From the NCBI RefSeq assembly GCF_017299535.1, contig NZ_CP071238.1, positions 1,426,001-1,490,000 on the forward strand: DNA of 64,000 nt, given 5' to 3'. The stretch comes from Serratia marcescens subsp. marcescens ATCC 13880. GTDB taxonomy: Bacteria > Pseudomonadota > Gammaproteobacteria > Enterobacterales > Enterobacteriaceae. The notes under the pieces were generated by a model. That model searched no databases, had not been told where the DNA came from, and saw only the letters and a list, made by a program, of their open reading frames with translations. Numbering within the stretch: position 1 is the first letter of the stretch; every line of letters begins with the position of its first letter. This document shows, piece by piece, positions 33,320-43,510 of this stretch. A program made the translations under genes and the position numbers.

Positions 33320-35149
33320 ATGAGCGAACCTGTTGAAGCGTGCGGTTTTACCCTCAGTGAATGGCAGCACCATTATCAAACCCGTCCGGCGGGCGAGCGC
33401 CTCGCCTGCGTCAGTGCGACGATCGAAACGCTGGTCGCCGGCCTGAACCCGGACGATAACGCCTGGCTGTATCTCGCCACGCCGGCGCAGCGCGAGCAGC
33501 AGTATCAACAGCTGGCGCAACGGCTGGCGGCGGTCGCCGGCGATCTCAGCCGCCTGCCGCTGTTCGGCGTGCCCTTCGCCATCAAAGACAATATCGACGT
33601 CGGCGGCTGGCCGACCAGCGCCGCCTGCCCGGCGTTCACCTATCAGGCCGCGGCGGACGCCGCCGTGGTCGCCCACCTGCGCGCCGCCGGGGCGATCGCC
33701 CTCGGTAAAACCAACCTCGACCAGTTCGCTACCGGGTTGGTGGGCACTCGCTCACCGTATGGCGCGGTGGTCAACAGCTTCGACAGCCGCTACGTCAGCG
33801 GCGGTTCCAGCTCCGGCTCCGCCTCGGTGGTGGCGCGCGGCCTGGTGGCGTTCGCGCTGGGCACCGACACCGCCGGTTCGGGGCGCGTGCCCGCCGGGTT
33901 CAACAACATCGTCGGGCTGAAGCCGACCAAGGGGCGGTTATCCAACCGCGGCGTGGTGCCGGCTTGCCGGTTGAACGATACGGTGTCGGTCTTCGCGTTG
34001 ACCGTGGCCGACGCCGCGCAGGTGGCGGAGCTGGCGAGCGGCTTTGACGCGGCAGACCCGTATTCCCGCGCCGATCCGCATACCGCGCCGGCGGATATTC
34101 CCGCCGCGCCGCGTTTCGCCGTTCCCGCCCAGCTGGAGTTTTTCGGCGACGTTCAGGCCGAGCGGGCGTTTCACCGTGCGTTGGCGCAGCTGCGGGCGGG
34201 CGGCGCCACGCTGGAACCCCTCGATTTCGCGCCGTTTCGCACCCTGGCGGAACAGCTGTATTACGGCCCCTGGGTGGCGGAGCGCACCGTGGCGATTGAG
34301 CAGGTGCTGGAAGCGAGCCCGCAGGCCATCGATCCGGTGGTGCGCGGCATCGTCGGCAACGGCCTCGGCTACAGCGCCTGCGACGCCTACAAGGCGGAAT
34401 ACCTGCGCGCCGAGCTGGCGCGGCAAATCGCCCAGCGGCTGGCGCCGTTCGACGCGCTGGTGGTGCCGACCGCGCCCACTATCCGCACCCTGGCGGAGAT
34501 GGCGCAGGAGCCGGTGCTGTTCAATTCGCAGTTCGGCACTTACACCAATTTCACCAACCTGGCCGATCTGAGCGCGCTGGCGCTGCCAGGGCCGCTGCGC
34601 GAAGACGGTCTGCCGGCGGGCATCACCCTGATTGCGCCCGCCTGGCATGACCGGGCGCTGGCGGCGTTTGGCCTGCGCTGGCAATGGCAATGCGCCTTGC
34701 CGCTCGGCGCTATCGGCCGGGCATTGCCGCCGCAGCCGGCGCCGGCCTCGTCTTCGGGACACGTGCGTCTGGCGGTAGTGGGCGCTCACCTTAGCGGCAT
34801 GCCGCTCAACGTCCAACTGACGCAGCGCGATGCGGTGCGGGTGGAACAAACCGTCACCGCTCCCTGTTACCGCCTGTACGCGTTGGCCGATACCGAGCCG
34901 CCGAAGCCGGGGCTGGCGCGCGCGGCGCAGGGGGCGGCGATCCGCGTTGAGCTGTGGGACATCCCGCTGGCCCGTTTCGGCGAGTTTGTGGCGGAAATCC
35001 CGGCGCCATTGGGCATCGGCACGCTGCTGCTGGCGGACGGCCGACGGGTGAAGGGGTTCATCTGCGAAGCCTGGGCGCTGGAAGGCGCCACGGATATCAC
35101 TGAGTTTGGCGGCTGGCGTGATTATCTCGCCAGCGTTGAGGGGGCATGA
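33320..35149 (+). CDS. atzF: Allophanate hydrolase
   Basis: A 609-residue amidase-signature enzyme that converts allophanate to ammonia and CO2, the second step of ATP-dependent urea breakdown. The Ser-cisSer-Lys triad is visible: K89 in VPFAIKDNIDVGGWP, the cis-Ser in SGGSSSGSASVVA and the nucleophile S187 in GTDTAGSGRVPAGF. The last ~130 residues (GHVRLAVVGAHLSGMPLNVQ to EFGGWRDYLASVE) are the allophanate hydrolase C-terminal domain. It is the first gene after the sigma-54 promoter and its stop overlaps the urea carboxylase start by 4 nt, so the two enzymes of the pathway are coupled. DUR1,2 of yeast has them fused. Confidence 0.93.
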   Translation: MSEPVEACGFTLSEWQHHYQTRPAGERLACVSATIETLVAGLNPDDNAWLYLATPAQREQQYQQLAQRLAAVAGDLSRLPLFGVPFAIKDNIDVGGWPTSAACPAFTYQAAADAAVVAHLRAAGAIALGKTNLDQFATGLVGTRSPYGAVVNSFDSRYVSGGSSSGSASVVARGLVAFALGTDTAGSGRVPAGFNNIVGLKPTKGRLSNRGVVPACRLNDTVSVFALTVADAAQVAELASGFDAADPYSRADPHTAPADIPAAPRFAVPAQLEFFGDVQAERAFHRALAQLRAGGATLEPLDFAPFRTLAEQLYYGPWVAERTVAIEQVLEASPQAIDPVVRGIVGNGLGYSACDAYKAEYLRAELARQIAQRLAPFDALVVPTAPTIRTLAEMAQEPVLFNSQFGTYTNFTNLADLSALALPGPLREDGLPAGITLIAPAWHDRALAAFGLRWQWQCALPLGAIGRALPPQPAPASSSGHVRLAVVGAHLSGMPLNVQLTQRDAVRVEQTVTAPCYRLYALADTEPPKPGLARAAQGAAIRVELWDIPLARFGEFVAEIPAPLGIGTLLLADGRRVKGFICEAWALEGATDITEFGGWRDYLASVEGA

Positions 35150-38100
35150 ACATGTTTACTACCGTACTGATCGCTAACCGCGGCGAAATCGCCTGCCGCG
35201 CCATTCGCACCCTGAAACGCCTGGGCGTAACCAGCGTGGCGGTCTACTCCGACGCCGACCGCAATGCGCCGCACGTCACCGAAGCTGACAGGGCGGTGGC
35301 GCTCGGCGGCGACAAGGCCGCCGACAGTTATCTGCGCATCGACAAGATCCTCGCGGCGGCCGCCGCCACCGGCGCACAGGCGATCTACCCCGGCTACGGC
35401 TTTTTGTCCGAGAGCGCCGAGTTTGCCGACGCCTGCGAAGCGGCGGGCATCGCCTTTATCGGCCCGACGGCGGCGCAGATGCGCGAGTTCGGCCTCAAGC
35501 ACCGGGCGCGCGAGCTGGCGGCGTTGGCCGGGGTGCCGATGACGCCGGGCACCGGCTTGCTGGAGAGCGTTGAGCAGGCGGTCTCGGCCGCCGCGCGCAT
35601 CGGCTACCCGGTGATGCTGAAAAGCACCGCCGGCGGCGGCGGCATAGGCCTGACGCGCTGTGACGACGAGGCGGCGCTGCGCGACGCGTACGACAGCGTC
35701 AAACGGCTGGGAGAGCAGTTCTTCCGCGACGCCGGCGCCTTTATCGAACGCTTCGTCGATCGGGCGCGCCACGTCGAGGTGCAGATTTTCGGCGACGGCC
35801 AGGGGCGGGTGGCGGCGCTCGGCGAGCGCGACTGTTCGCTGCAGCGGCGCAACCAAAAGGTGGTGGAGGAAACCCCGGCGCCGCATCTGCCGGCGGCGAC
35901 CCGCCAGGCGCTGCACCGGGCGGCGGTGGCGCTGGGCGAGTCGGTGAATTACCGCAGCGCCGGCACCGTAGAGTTTATCTATGACGCCGCGCGCGACGAG
36001 TTTTATTTCCTGGAGGTGAACACCCGCTTACAGGTCGAGCACCCGGTCACCGAAATGGTCACTGGCCTGGATCTGATCGCATGCATGCTGCAGGTGGCGG
36101 CGGGCGACGCGCTGGATTGGGCGGCGTTGCAGCGCACGCCGCAGGGCGCGGCGATCGAGGTGCGCCTCTACGCCGAAGATCCGCTGAAAAACTTCCAGCC
36201 CAGTCCCGGCGTGCTGACCGAGGTGCATTTCCCTGACGACGTGCGCCTCGACGGTTGGGTGGCGACCGGCAGCGAAGTGTCGGCGTTTTACGACCCGATG
36301 ATCGCCAAGCTGATCGTGCACGGCGCCGATCGGGCGCAGGCGCTGGAAAAATTGCGCGTGGCGCTGGCGGCGACCCGTTTGCACGGCATCGCCACCAACC
36401 TCGACTATCTGCGGCAGGTGATCGCCACGCCGCAATTTCAGCGTGGCGACGTCTGGACGCGCCTGCTGGACGATTTGCGTTTCCAGCCGCACTGCCTCGA
36501 AGTGCTGCAACCCGGCACCTACAGCAGCGTGCAGGATTATCCCGGCCGCCTCGGCTATTGGGACATCGGCGTGCCGCCGTCCGGCCCGATGGACGACTTC
36601 GCGTTTCGGCTGGCCAACCGCATCGTCGGCAACCACCCGGCGGCGGCCGGGCTGGAGTTTACCCTGCAGGGGCCGACGCTGCGCTTTCACTGCGACGCCA
36701 CCATCGCGCTGACGGGCGCGAGCTGCCCGGCCGATCTGGATGGCGAGGCGGTTGCCTACTGGCGGCCGATCGCGGTGCGGGCCGGGCAGGTATTGACGCT
36801 GGGGCGCGCCACGCACGGCTGCCGCACCTATCTGGCGGTACGCAACGGCTTTGACGTGCCGGTGTATCTCGGCAGCCGCTCCACCTTCGCGCTGGGCCAG
36901 TTCGGCGGCCACGCCGGGCGCACCTTGCGGGTGGCGGACATGCTGGCGATCGCCCAACCGGCGCTGGCGGCCTGCACTACGCCGGCGCCGATCGCCGCGC
37001 CGCAGGCGATGGATGACAGCCTGATCCCGCACTACGGTGACCAGTGGCACATCGGCGTGCTGTACGGGCCGCACGGCGCGCCGGACTTTTTCACCGCTGA
37101 ATCGATAGAGGCCTTCTTCGCCACCGACTGGCAGGTGCATTACAACTCCAACCGCCTCGGCGTGCGCCTGGCGGGGCCGAAGCCCGAGTGGGCGCGGGAG
37201 GACGGCGGCGAGGCCGGTTTGCATCCTTCCAACGTGCACGACTGTGAGTACGCCATCGGCGCCATCAACTTCACCGGCGACTTCCCGGTGATCCTGACCC
37301 GCGACGGGCCGAGCCTTGGCGGCTTCGTCTGCCCGGTGACCATCGCCAAGGCCGAACTGTGGAAAGTGGGGCAGGTGAAGCCGGGCGACCGCATCCGGTT
37401 CCATCCGATCGGCTTCCGGCAGGCGCAGTCGCTGGAGCAGGCGCAGCTCGGCAGCATCGAAGCGCTGGCGGCGGTGAAGGCCATCACCCTGCCGCCGCCG
37501 GATCTGGCCCCGGCGGATAGCGTTTCCGCCGCGGTGCTGGCGGCGCTGCCGGCGGCGGACGGGCGCCCAGCGGTGGCGTATCGCCAGGCGGGGGACGGCT
37601 ACATCCTGATGGAGTACGGCGACAATGTGCTCGATCTGGCGCTGCGGCTGCGCATACATCTGCTGATGCAGTCGCTGCGGCAGGAGGCGATCCCGGGTGT
37701 GGCTGAGCTGGCGCCGGGCGTGCGTTCGCTGCAGATCCGCTACGACAGCCGGCTGATAAGCCAGGCCGACCTGTTGCAGCGTCTGCTGGCGCGCGAACGG
37801 GCGCTGGGGGACGTCAGCCGCCTGAAGGTGCCAACGCGCACCGTCTGGCTGCCGATGGCGTTCGAGGATTCGGCCACGCTGGGGGCGGTGGATCGTTATC
37901 AGCAGACGGTGCGCGCCTCGGCGCCCTGGCTGCCGAACAACGTCGATTTCATTCAGCGCATCAACGGTCTGAGCCAACGCGAGCAGGTGCGCGACATTCT
38001 GTTCGACGCCAGCTACCTGATCCTCGGGCTGGGAGACGTCTACCTCGGCGCGCCCTGCGCGGTGCCGCTCGATCCGCGCCATCGCCTGCTGAGCTCCAAA

Positions 38101-38772
38101 TATAACCCGGCGCGCACCCACACCGCCGAAGGGACGGTCGGCATCGGCGGCATGTACATGTGCATCTACGGCATGGACTCGCCGGGCGGTTACCAGCTGG
38201 TCGGGCGCACGCTGCCGATCTGGAACAAGTTTCTCAAAAACCCGCAGTTCACCGCCGGTGAACCCTGGCTGCTGCGCTTCTTCGATCAGGTGCGCTTCTA
38301 TCCGGTCAGCGAGCAAGAGTTGGACGAGCAGCGCGAAGCGTTCCGTGAAGGGCGCATGCAGGTGCGCATCGAAGAGAGCGAGTTCGACTTCGCTGCCTAC
38401 ACCCGTTTCCTGGCCGACAACGCCGAGGCGATCGCCGACTTCCAGCATCGCCAACAACAGGCGTTCAGCGCCGAAGTGGCGCGCTGGCGCAGCGATGACG
38501 ACGAGGCCGAGGCGCAGCTGTTGCCGCCGGAGGAAGAAGACGCCATCGACGGCGATCTGGTCAGCGCCGATCTGAACGGCAGCGTGTGGAAGATCCTGGT
38601 GGAACCGGGGCAGGCGGTGGCGGCCGGGCAGCCGCTGATCGTGGTCGAGGCGATGAAAATGGAGCTGGCGGTCACCGCGCCGCGCGCCGGGATCGTTAAA
38701 CGCATCAGCTGCCGGCAGGGGCGGCCGGTCGGGCCGGGCGACGCCCTGCTGTGGCTGGAAAAAGCGGTCTGA
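35146..38772 (+). CDS. uca: Urea carboxylase
   Basis: A 1208-residue biotin enzyme that carboxylates urea to allophanate with ATP and bicarbonate. Domains in order: biotin carboxylase (1 to ~450, with LIANRGEIACRAIRTLKRLG, KSTAGGGGIGLTRC, ERDCSLQRRNQKVVEE and EVNTRLQVEHPVTE), carboxyltransferase domain of the AHS2/KipA type (~465-780, GTYSSVQDYPGRLGYWDIGV), AHS1/KipI type (~830-1050, YGDNVLDLALRLRIHLLMQS), and a C-terminal biotinyl domain with biotin on K1171 (VVEAMKMELAV). Length matches the family (about 1200). It starts at 35146 by ATGA overlap with atzF; a second ATG at 35152 is possible. Confidence 0.95.
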   Translation: MNMFTTVLIANRGEIACRAIRTLKRLGVTSVAVYSDADRNAPHVTEADRAVALGGDKAADSYLRIDKILAAAAATGAQAIYPGYGFLSESAEFADACEAAGIAFIGPTAAQMREFGLKHRARELAALAGVPMTPGTGLLESVEQAVSAAARIGYPVMLKSTAGGGGIGLTRCDDEAALRDAYDSVKRLGEQFFRDAGAFIERFVDRARHVEVQIFGDGQGRVAALGERDCSLQRRNQKVVEETPAPHLPAATRQALHRAAVALGESVNYRSAGTVEFIYDAARDEFYFLEVNTRLQVEHPVTEMVTGLDLIACMLQVAAGDALDWAALQRTPQGAAIEVRLYAEDPLKNFQPSPGVLTEVHFPDDVRLDGWVATGSEVSAFYDPMIAKLIVHGADRAQALEKLRVALAATRLHGIATNLDYLRQVIATPQFQRGDVWTRLLDDLRFQPHCLEVLQPGTYSSVQDYPGRLGYWDIGVPPSGPMDDFAFRLANRIVGNHPAAAGLEFTLQGPTLRFHCDATIALTGASCPADLDGEAVAYWRPIAVRAGQVLTLGRATHGCRTYLAVRNGFDVPVYLGSRSTFALGQFGGHAGRTLRVADMLAIAQPALAACTTPAPIAAPQAMDDSLIPHYGDQWHIGVLYGPHGAPDFFTAESIEAFFATDWQVHYNSNRLGVRLAGPKPEWAREDGGEAGLHPSNVHDCEYAIGAINFTGDFPVILTRDGPSLGGFVCPVTIAKAELWKVGQVKPGDRIRFHPIGFRQAQSLEQAQLGSIEALAAVKAITLPPPDLAPADSVSAAVLAALPAADGRPAVAYRQAGDGYILMEYGDNVLDLALRLRIHLLMQSLRQEAIPGVAELAPGVRSLQIRYDSRLISQADLLQRLLARERALGDVSRLKVPTRTVWLPMAFEDSATLGAVDRYQQTVRASAPWLPNNVDFIQRINGLSQREQVRDILFDASYLILGLGDVYLGAPCAVPLDPRHRLLSSKYNPARTHTAEGTVGIGGMYMCIYGMDSPGGYQLVGRTLPIWNKFLKNPQFTAGEPWLLRFFDQVRFYPVSEQELDEQREAFREGRMQVRIEESEFDFAAYTRFLADNAEAIADFQHRQQQAFSAEVARWRSDDDEAEAQLLPPEEEDAIDGDLVSADLNGSVWKILVEPGQAVAAGQPLIVVEAMKMELAVTAPRAGIVKRISCRQGRPVGPGDALLWLEKAV

Positions 38773-38783
38773 ACGGAGGGGCG

Positions 38784-39506
38784 ATGATGCAAATCACCAA
38801 CGGAGAGCACAAGGCGCGCCCGGAAGGGCTGGCGGAGCGCATTTATCTGCAGCTCAAGGCCGACATCTTCGAGTTTCGCCTGCTGCCAGGCGATCGCTTC
38901 AGCGAAAGCGACGTGGCGCAGCGCATGGCGGCCAGCCGCACGCCGGTGCGTCAGGCGCTGTTTCGGCTGGAGCGCGAAGGCTATGTCGAGGTGCTGTTTC
39001 GCAGCGGCTGGCAGGTGCGGTCGTTCGACTTCGCCTACTTCGAAGAGCTGTACGACCTGCGCATCGTGCTGGAACAAGAGGCGGTGAAACGGCTGTGCGA
39101 ACGCCCGGCCGGGGAAACGCCGGACGCGCTGGCGGCGCTGAGCCGTTTTTGGACCGAAGCGCCGCGCCTGGCGGACGGCAAGGCGGTGTCGCAGCACGAT
39201 GAGCAGTTTCATCAGGCGTTGGTGGCCGCGGCGGGCAACGGCGAAATGGCGCGCATTCACCGCGAACTGACCGAAAAGATCCGCATCATTCGCCGGCTGG
39301 ATTTCACCCAGCAGGCGCGGGTGGACGCCACCTACCGCGAGCACGCCGCCATTTTGCAGGCGATCCTGCAGCGGCAAAGCGGGGCGGCGCAAACGCTGCT
39401 CGGCGAGCACATCGCCGTCAGCAAGGCAGAGGTACGAAAAATAACGCTGCACATGTTGCACCAGGCGCGGGCTCAGCAGCCTGCGCGCTCGGCGCAACAA
39501 TTTTGA
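38784..39506 (+). CDS. GntR/FadR-subfamily transcriptional regulator of the urea operon
   Basis: A ~240-residue regulator with an N-terminal winged helix (AERIYLQLKADIFEFRLLPG, then SESDVAQRMAASRTPVRQAL) and a C-terminal all-helical FCD effector domain (YDLRIVLEQEAVKRLCERPA, HDEQFHQALVAAAGNGEMAR, YREHAAILQAI with the metal-ligand His). The gene lies inside the urea operon between the urea carboxylase and transporter genes, 11 nt after the first and 26 nt before the second, so it most likely senses a pathway metabolite and adjusts the operon. The start is 38784 or 38787 (ATGATG) after GGAGGGGCG. Confidence 0.85.
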   Translation: MMQITNGEHKARPEGLAERIYLQLKADIFEFRLLPGDRFSESDVAQRMAASRTPVRQALFRLEREGYVEVLFRSGWQVRSFDFAYFEELYDLRIVLEQEAVKRLCERPAGETPDALAALSRFWTEAPRLADGKAVSQHDEQFHQALVAAAGNGEMARIHRELTEKIRIIRRLDFTQQARVDATYREHAAILQAILQRQSGAAQTLLGEHIAVSKAEVRKITLHMLHQARAQQPARSAQQF

Positions 39507-39532
39507 TTTCACACACATCAGGAGTTTGAACT

Positions 39533-40801
39533 ATGCAACGTCGTCGTTTTATCAAAGCTTTTGCGCTGTCCGCCGCCGCGATCGGCATGGGCCTGGCCTG
39601 GAGCGCGCAGGCCGCCGACACCATCAAGGTCGGCATTCTGAGTTCGCTCTCCGGCACCATGGCGATTTCCGAGACGCCGCTGAAGGATGTGGCGCTGATG
39701 ACCATCGACGAGATCAACGCCAAAGGCGGGGTGCTCGGCAAAAAGCTGGAGCCGGTGGTGGTGGATCCGGCCTCCAACTGGCCGCTGTTCGCCGAAAAGG
39801 CGCGCCAGCTGCTGAGCCAGGACAAGGTGGCGGCGGTGTTCGGCTGCTGGACCTCGGTGTCGCGCAAGTCGGTGCTGCCGGTGTTTGAGGAGCTGAACGG
39901 ACTGTTGTTCTATCCGGTGCAATACGAAGGCGAAGAGATGTCGCCGAACGTGTTCTACACCGGCGCGGCGCCAAACCAGCAGGCGATCCCGGCGGTGGAA
40001 TACCTGCTGAGCGAGGACGGCGGCGGCGCCAAGCGCTTCTTCCTGCTGGGCACCGATTACGTCTATCCGCGCACCACCAACAAGATCCTGCGCGCCTTCC
40101 TGCACAGCAAAGGCGTGCAGGACAAGGATATCGAAGAGGTCTATACGCCGTTCGGCTACAGCGATTACCAGACCATCGTCGCCAACATCAAGAAGTTCGC
40201 CGCCGGCGGCAATACCGCGGTGATCTCCACCATCAACGGCGATTCCAACGTGCCGTTCTACAAAGAACTCGCCAACCAGGGCGTCAAGGCCACCGACGTG
40301 CCGGTGATCGCCTTCTCGGTCGGCGAGGAGGAGCTGCGCGGCATCGACACCAAACCGCTGGTGGGCAACCTGGCGGCCTGGAACTACTTCGAATCGCTGG
40401 ATAACCCGACCAACAAACAGTTTGTCAGCCAGTGGAAAGCCTACGCCAAGGCGCACAATCTGCCGAATTACGCCACCGCGGTGACCAACGACCCGATGGA
40501 AGCCACCTACGTCGGCCTCCACATGTGGGCGCAGGCGGTGGAAAAGGCCGGTACCACCGACGTCGATAAGGTGCGCGCCGCGATGGCCGGGCAAACCTTC
40601 GCCGCGCCGTCGGGCTTCACGCTGACCATGGACAAGACCAATCACCACCTGCACAAACCGGTGATGATTGGCGAAATCGAGGGCAACGGGCAGTTCAACG
40701 TGGTGTGGCAGACCGAAGCGCCGGTGCGCGCGCAGCCGTGGAGTCCCTATATCGCCGGTAACGACAAAAAACCGGATTACCCGGTGAAAGGCGGCAAGTA
40801 A
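39533..40801 (+). CDS. urtA: Urea ABC transporter substrate-binding protein (UrtA)
   Basis: A 422-residue periplasmic binding protein. The N-terminus MQRRRFIKAFALSAAAIGMG has an RRRFIK twin-arginine motif and a hydrophobic stretch, cleaved after SAQA, so it is probably exported folded by Tat. Sequence such as KVGILSSLSGTMAISETPLK, FGCWTSVSRKSVLPVFEEL, LLFYPVQYEGEEMSPNVFYT and LGTDYVYPRTTN is diagnostic of UrtA. It binds urea for the UrtBCDE transporter. It directly follows the GntR gene (26-nt gap with AGGAG) and is followed by a GC-rich hairpin before urtB. Confidence 0.95.
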   Translation: MQRRRFIKAFALSAAAIGMGLAWSAQAADTIKVGILSSLSGTMAISETPLKDVALMTIDEINAKGGVLGKKLEPVVVDPASNWPLFAEKARQLLSQDKVAAVFGCWTSVSRKSVLPVFEELNGLLFYPVQYEGEEMSPNVFYTGAAPNQQAIPAVEYLLSEDGGGAKRFFLLGTDYVYPRTTNKILRAFLHSKGVQDKDIEEVYTPFGYSDYQTIVANIKKFAAGGNTAVISTINGDSNVPFYKELANQGVKATDVPVIAFSVGEEELRGIDTKPLVGNLAAWNYFESLDNPTNKQFVSQWKAYAKAHNLPNYATAVTNDPMEATYVGLHMWAQAVEKAGTTDVDKVRAAMAGQTFAAPSGFTLTMDKTNHHLHKPVMIGEIEGNGQFNVVWQTEAPVRAQPWSPYIAGNDKKPDYPVKGGK

Positions 40802-40812
40802 CGTCACTCAGC

Positions 40813-40838
40813 GCCGGCGCGGCTCGACGCGCGCCGGC
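40813..40838 (+). other. GC-rich hairpin between urtA and urtB
   Basis: GCCGGCGC (40813-40820) pairs with GCGCCGGC (40831-40838); there is no T-run. It may stabilise the urtA mRNA end so that more binding protein than permease is made, as in other binding-protein operons. Confidence 0.5.
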
Positions 40839-40857
40839 CCAACAGAAGAGGCAGCTG

Positions 40858-42438
40858 ATGCAATCTCCGTTTTTATCCTTTTTGCGCGTCGGGCTGTGGC
40901 TGTTGTGCGCCTGGCCCCTGCTGGCGCAGGCCGGGCCGGCCGATGAGTTCGCGGCGGCCAATCGCGCGCAGCAGGCCAAACTGCTGCAGGCGTGGGCGGC
41001 CGAGCCGGACGCCGCTCGCCTGCCGTTGCTGCAGGGGCTGCAGCAGGAAACCGTGGCGATCGACGGGGCGAAACGCGCCTTTATCCGCCAGGGCGACCGC
41101 TATCTGCCGCTTGAAGGTGAGGCGGCCCCGGTTGGCGAGCCGAAGAAGGTGTGGCTGAACAACCGGCTGCGCATTCTGATCGCCAACGCGCTGTCAGCGC
41201 AGCGGTTGGTCAGCGCGGACGCGGCGGTGCGGCTGCAGGCGGCGACCGCGCTGCAGCGCGAGGCGCAGGGCGAGCAGTTGCCGCTGTTGACCCGGCGGCT
41301 GGCGCAGGAGAAAGACCCGCAGGTACGCGACGCGCTGAGCATTGCGCTGGCGAACCTGCAATTGACCGACGCCAGCCCGCAGGTGCGCTTCAATGCGGTG
41401 CAACTGCTGGGGGAGTCGGGCGAGCCGGAAACCCGCGCGCGGCTGCAGGCCTTGACCGACGCGGCCAATGAGCCGGACGCCGCGGTGCGCGCCGAGGCGC
41501 AACGCAGCCTGCAGCGCGTGCAGCACCGCCTGATGATCGGTGATCTGCTCGGCCAGGCGTTCAGCGGCCTGTCGCTCGGCTCGATCCTGCTGTTGGCGGC
41601 GCTCGGCCTGGCGATCACCTACGGCCTGCTCGGCGTCATCAATATGGCGCACGGCGAAATGCTGATGCTCGGCGCCTATTCGGCCTATCTGGTGCAGGGG
41701 GTGTTTCAGCAATTTGCGCCGCAGTGGCTGGCGCTCTATCCGCTGGCGGCGCTGCCGGTGGCGTTCGCCATCACCGCCGGGATCGGCATGGCGCTTGAGC
41801 GTACGGTGATCCGCCACCTGTACGGCCGGCCGCTGGAAACCCTGCTGGCCACCTGGGGCATCAGCCTGGTGCTGATCCAACTGGTGCGAGTGTTGTTCGG
41901 CGCGCAGAACGTCGAGGTCGCCAACCCGGCGTGGCTGTCGGGTGGCGTGCAGCTGTTGCCGAATCTGGTGTTGCCGTGGAACCGCATTGCGGTGATCGCG
42001 TTCGTGCTGCTGGTGCTGGCGTTGACCTGGCTGCTGCTGAACAAAACCCGGCTCGGCATGAACGTGCGCGCGGTGACGCAAAACCGCGCGATGGCGGCCT
42101 GCTGCGGCGTGCCCACCGGCCGGGTGGACATGCTGGCCTTCGGGCTGGGATCCGGCATCGCCGGGCTTGGCGGGGTGGCGCTGTCGCAGTTGGGCAACGT
42201 CGGGCCGGAGCTGGGGCAAGGTTACATTATCGACTCGTTCCTGGTGGTGGTGCTCGGCGGCGTCGGCCAACTGGCGGGGACGGTGGCGGCGGCCTTCGGT
42301 CTCGGCATCGTCAACAAGATCCTCGAGCCGCAGATCGGCGCCGTGCTGGGCAAGATCCTGATCCTGGTGCTGATCGTTCTGTTTATTCAAAAGCGTCCGC
42401 AGGGGCTGTTCGCCCTTAAGGGCAGGGTGATTGACTGA
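40858..42438 (+). CDS. urtB: Urea ABC transporter permease (UrtB)
   Basis: A 526-residue protein of the LivH-type permease family with a long N-terminal part. Residues ~1-25 form a signal-like segment (SFLRVGLWLLCAWPLLAQAG), residues ~25-225 form a helical, HEAT-like periplasmic extension rich in Ala and Gln, and from ~230 the permease begins (LSLGSILLLAALGLAITYGL, GVINMAHGEMLMLGAYSAYL, TLLATWGISLVLIQLVRVLF, ending IQKRPQGLFALKGRVID). The extension is usual for UrtB of proteobacteria. The stop codon overlaps the urtC start by one base. Confidence 0.93.
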   Translation: MQSPFLSFLRVGLWLLCAWPLLAQAGPADEFAAANRAQQAKLLQAWAAEPDAARLPLLQGLQQETVAIDGAKRAFIRQGDRYLPLEGEAAPVGEPKKVWLNNRLRILIANALSAQRLVSADAAVRLQAATALQREAQGEQLPLLTRRLAQEKDPQVRDALSIALANLQLTDASPQVRFNAVQLLGESGEPETRARLQALTDAANEPDAAVRAEAQRSLQRVQHRLMIGDLLGQAFSGLSLGSILLLAALGLAITYGLLGVINMAHGEMLMLGAYSAYLVQGVFQQFAPQWLALYPLAALPVAFAITAGIGMALERTVIRHLYGRPLETLLATWGISLVLIQLVRVLFGAQNVEVANPAWLSGGVQLLPNLVLPWNRIAVIAFVLLVLALTWLLLNKTRLGMNVRAVTQNRAMAACCGVPTGRVDMLAFGLGSGIAGLGGVALSQLGNVGPELGQGYIIDSFLVVVLGGVGQLAGTVAAAFGLGIVNKILEPQIGAVLGKILILVLIVLFIQKRPQGLFALKGRVID

Positions 42439-43510
42439 TGAGCCAACCATTGACCGTAACCGGCGTGCAGAAAGCGCCCCGGCTGGCGTTGAGCATCGGC
42501 GGGTTGGCGTTGCTGGCGCTGCTGGTGATGCCGTTCATGACGCTGTTGCCGGCGGATCATCCGCTGGCGGTGTCCACCTATACCCTGACGCTGGCGGGCA
42601 AGATCCTGTGCTACGCGGTGGTGGCGGTGGCGCTCGATCTGGTGTGGGGCTATGCCGGGCTGCTGTCGCTCGGCCACGGGCTGTTCTTCGCGCTCGGCGG
42701 CTACGCCATGGGCATGTACCTGATGCGGCAGGCGGCGGGCGACGGGCTGCCGGCGTTTATGGCGTTCCTCTCCTGGAACGAGCTGCCGTGGTTCTGGAGC
42801 GGCACCCAGCATTTCGCCTGGGCGCTGTGCCTGATCGTGCTGGTGCCGGGCCTGTTGGCTTTCCTGTTCGGCTACTTCGCCTTTCGCTCGAAAATCAAAG
42901 GGGTGTACTTCTCGATCATGACCCAGGCGCTGACCTATGCCGGCATGCTGCTGTTCTTTCGCAACGAGACCGGTTTCGGCGGCAATAACGGCTTTACCGG
43001 TTTCACCACGCTGCTCGGCTTTCCCATCACCGCCGCCGGCACGCGGGTGGCGCTGTTCCTGGCGACGGTGCTGCTGCTGGCCGCCAGCCTGGCCATCGGC
43101 TTTGCGCTGGCGCGCAGCAAGTTCGGCCGGGTGCTGACCGCGGTGCGCGATGCGGAAAACCGCCTGACCTTCTGCGGCTACGATCCGAAGGGCTTCAAGC
43201 TGTTCGTCTGGACGCTGTCGGCGGTGCTGTGCGGGCTGGCCGGCGCGCTCTATGTGCCGCAGGTCGGCATCATCAACCCCGGCGAAATGTCGCCGACCAA
43301 CTCGATCGAGGCCGCCATTTGGGTCGCCCTCGGCGGGCGCGGCACCCTGGTGGGGCCGCTGCTCGGCGCCGGCATCGTCAACGGCGCCAAGAGCTGGTTC
43401 ACCATGGCCATTCCCGAATACTGGCAGTTCTTCCTCGGCCTGATGTTTATCGTCGTCACGCTGTTTCTCCCGAAAGGAGTGATTGGCCTGCTGCGTCGGA
43501 GGAAAAGCTC

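Noticed and set aside
36028..38457. An 809-codon open frame on the minus strand
   Set aside because: It lies wholly antisense to the urea carboxylase gene, has an Arg/Gln/His/Ala-rich composition typical of the opposite strand of GC-rich genes and shows no domain.
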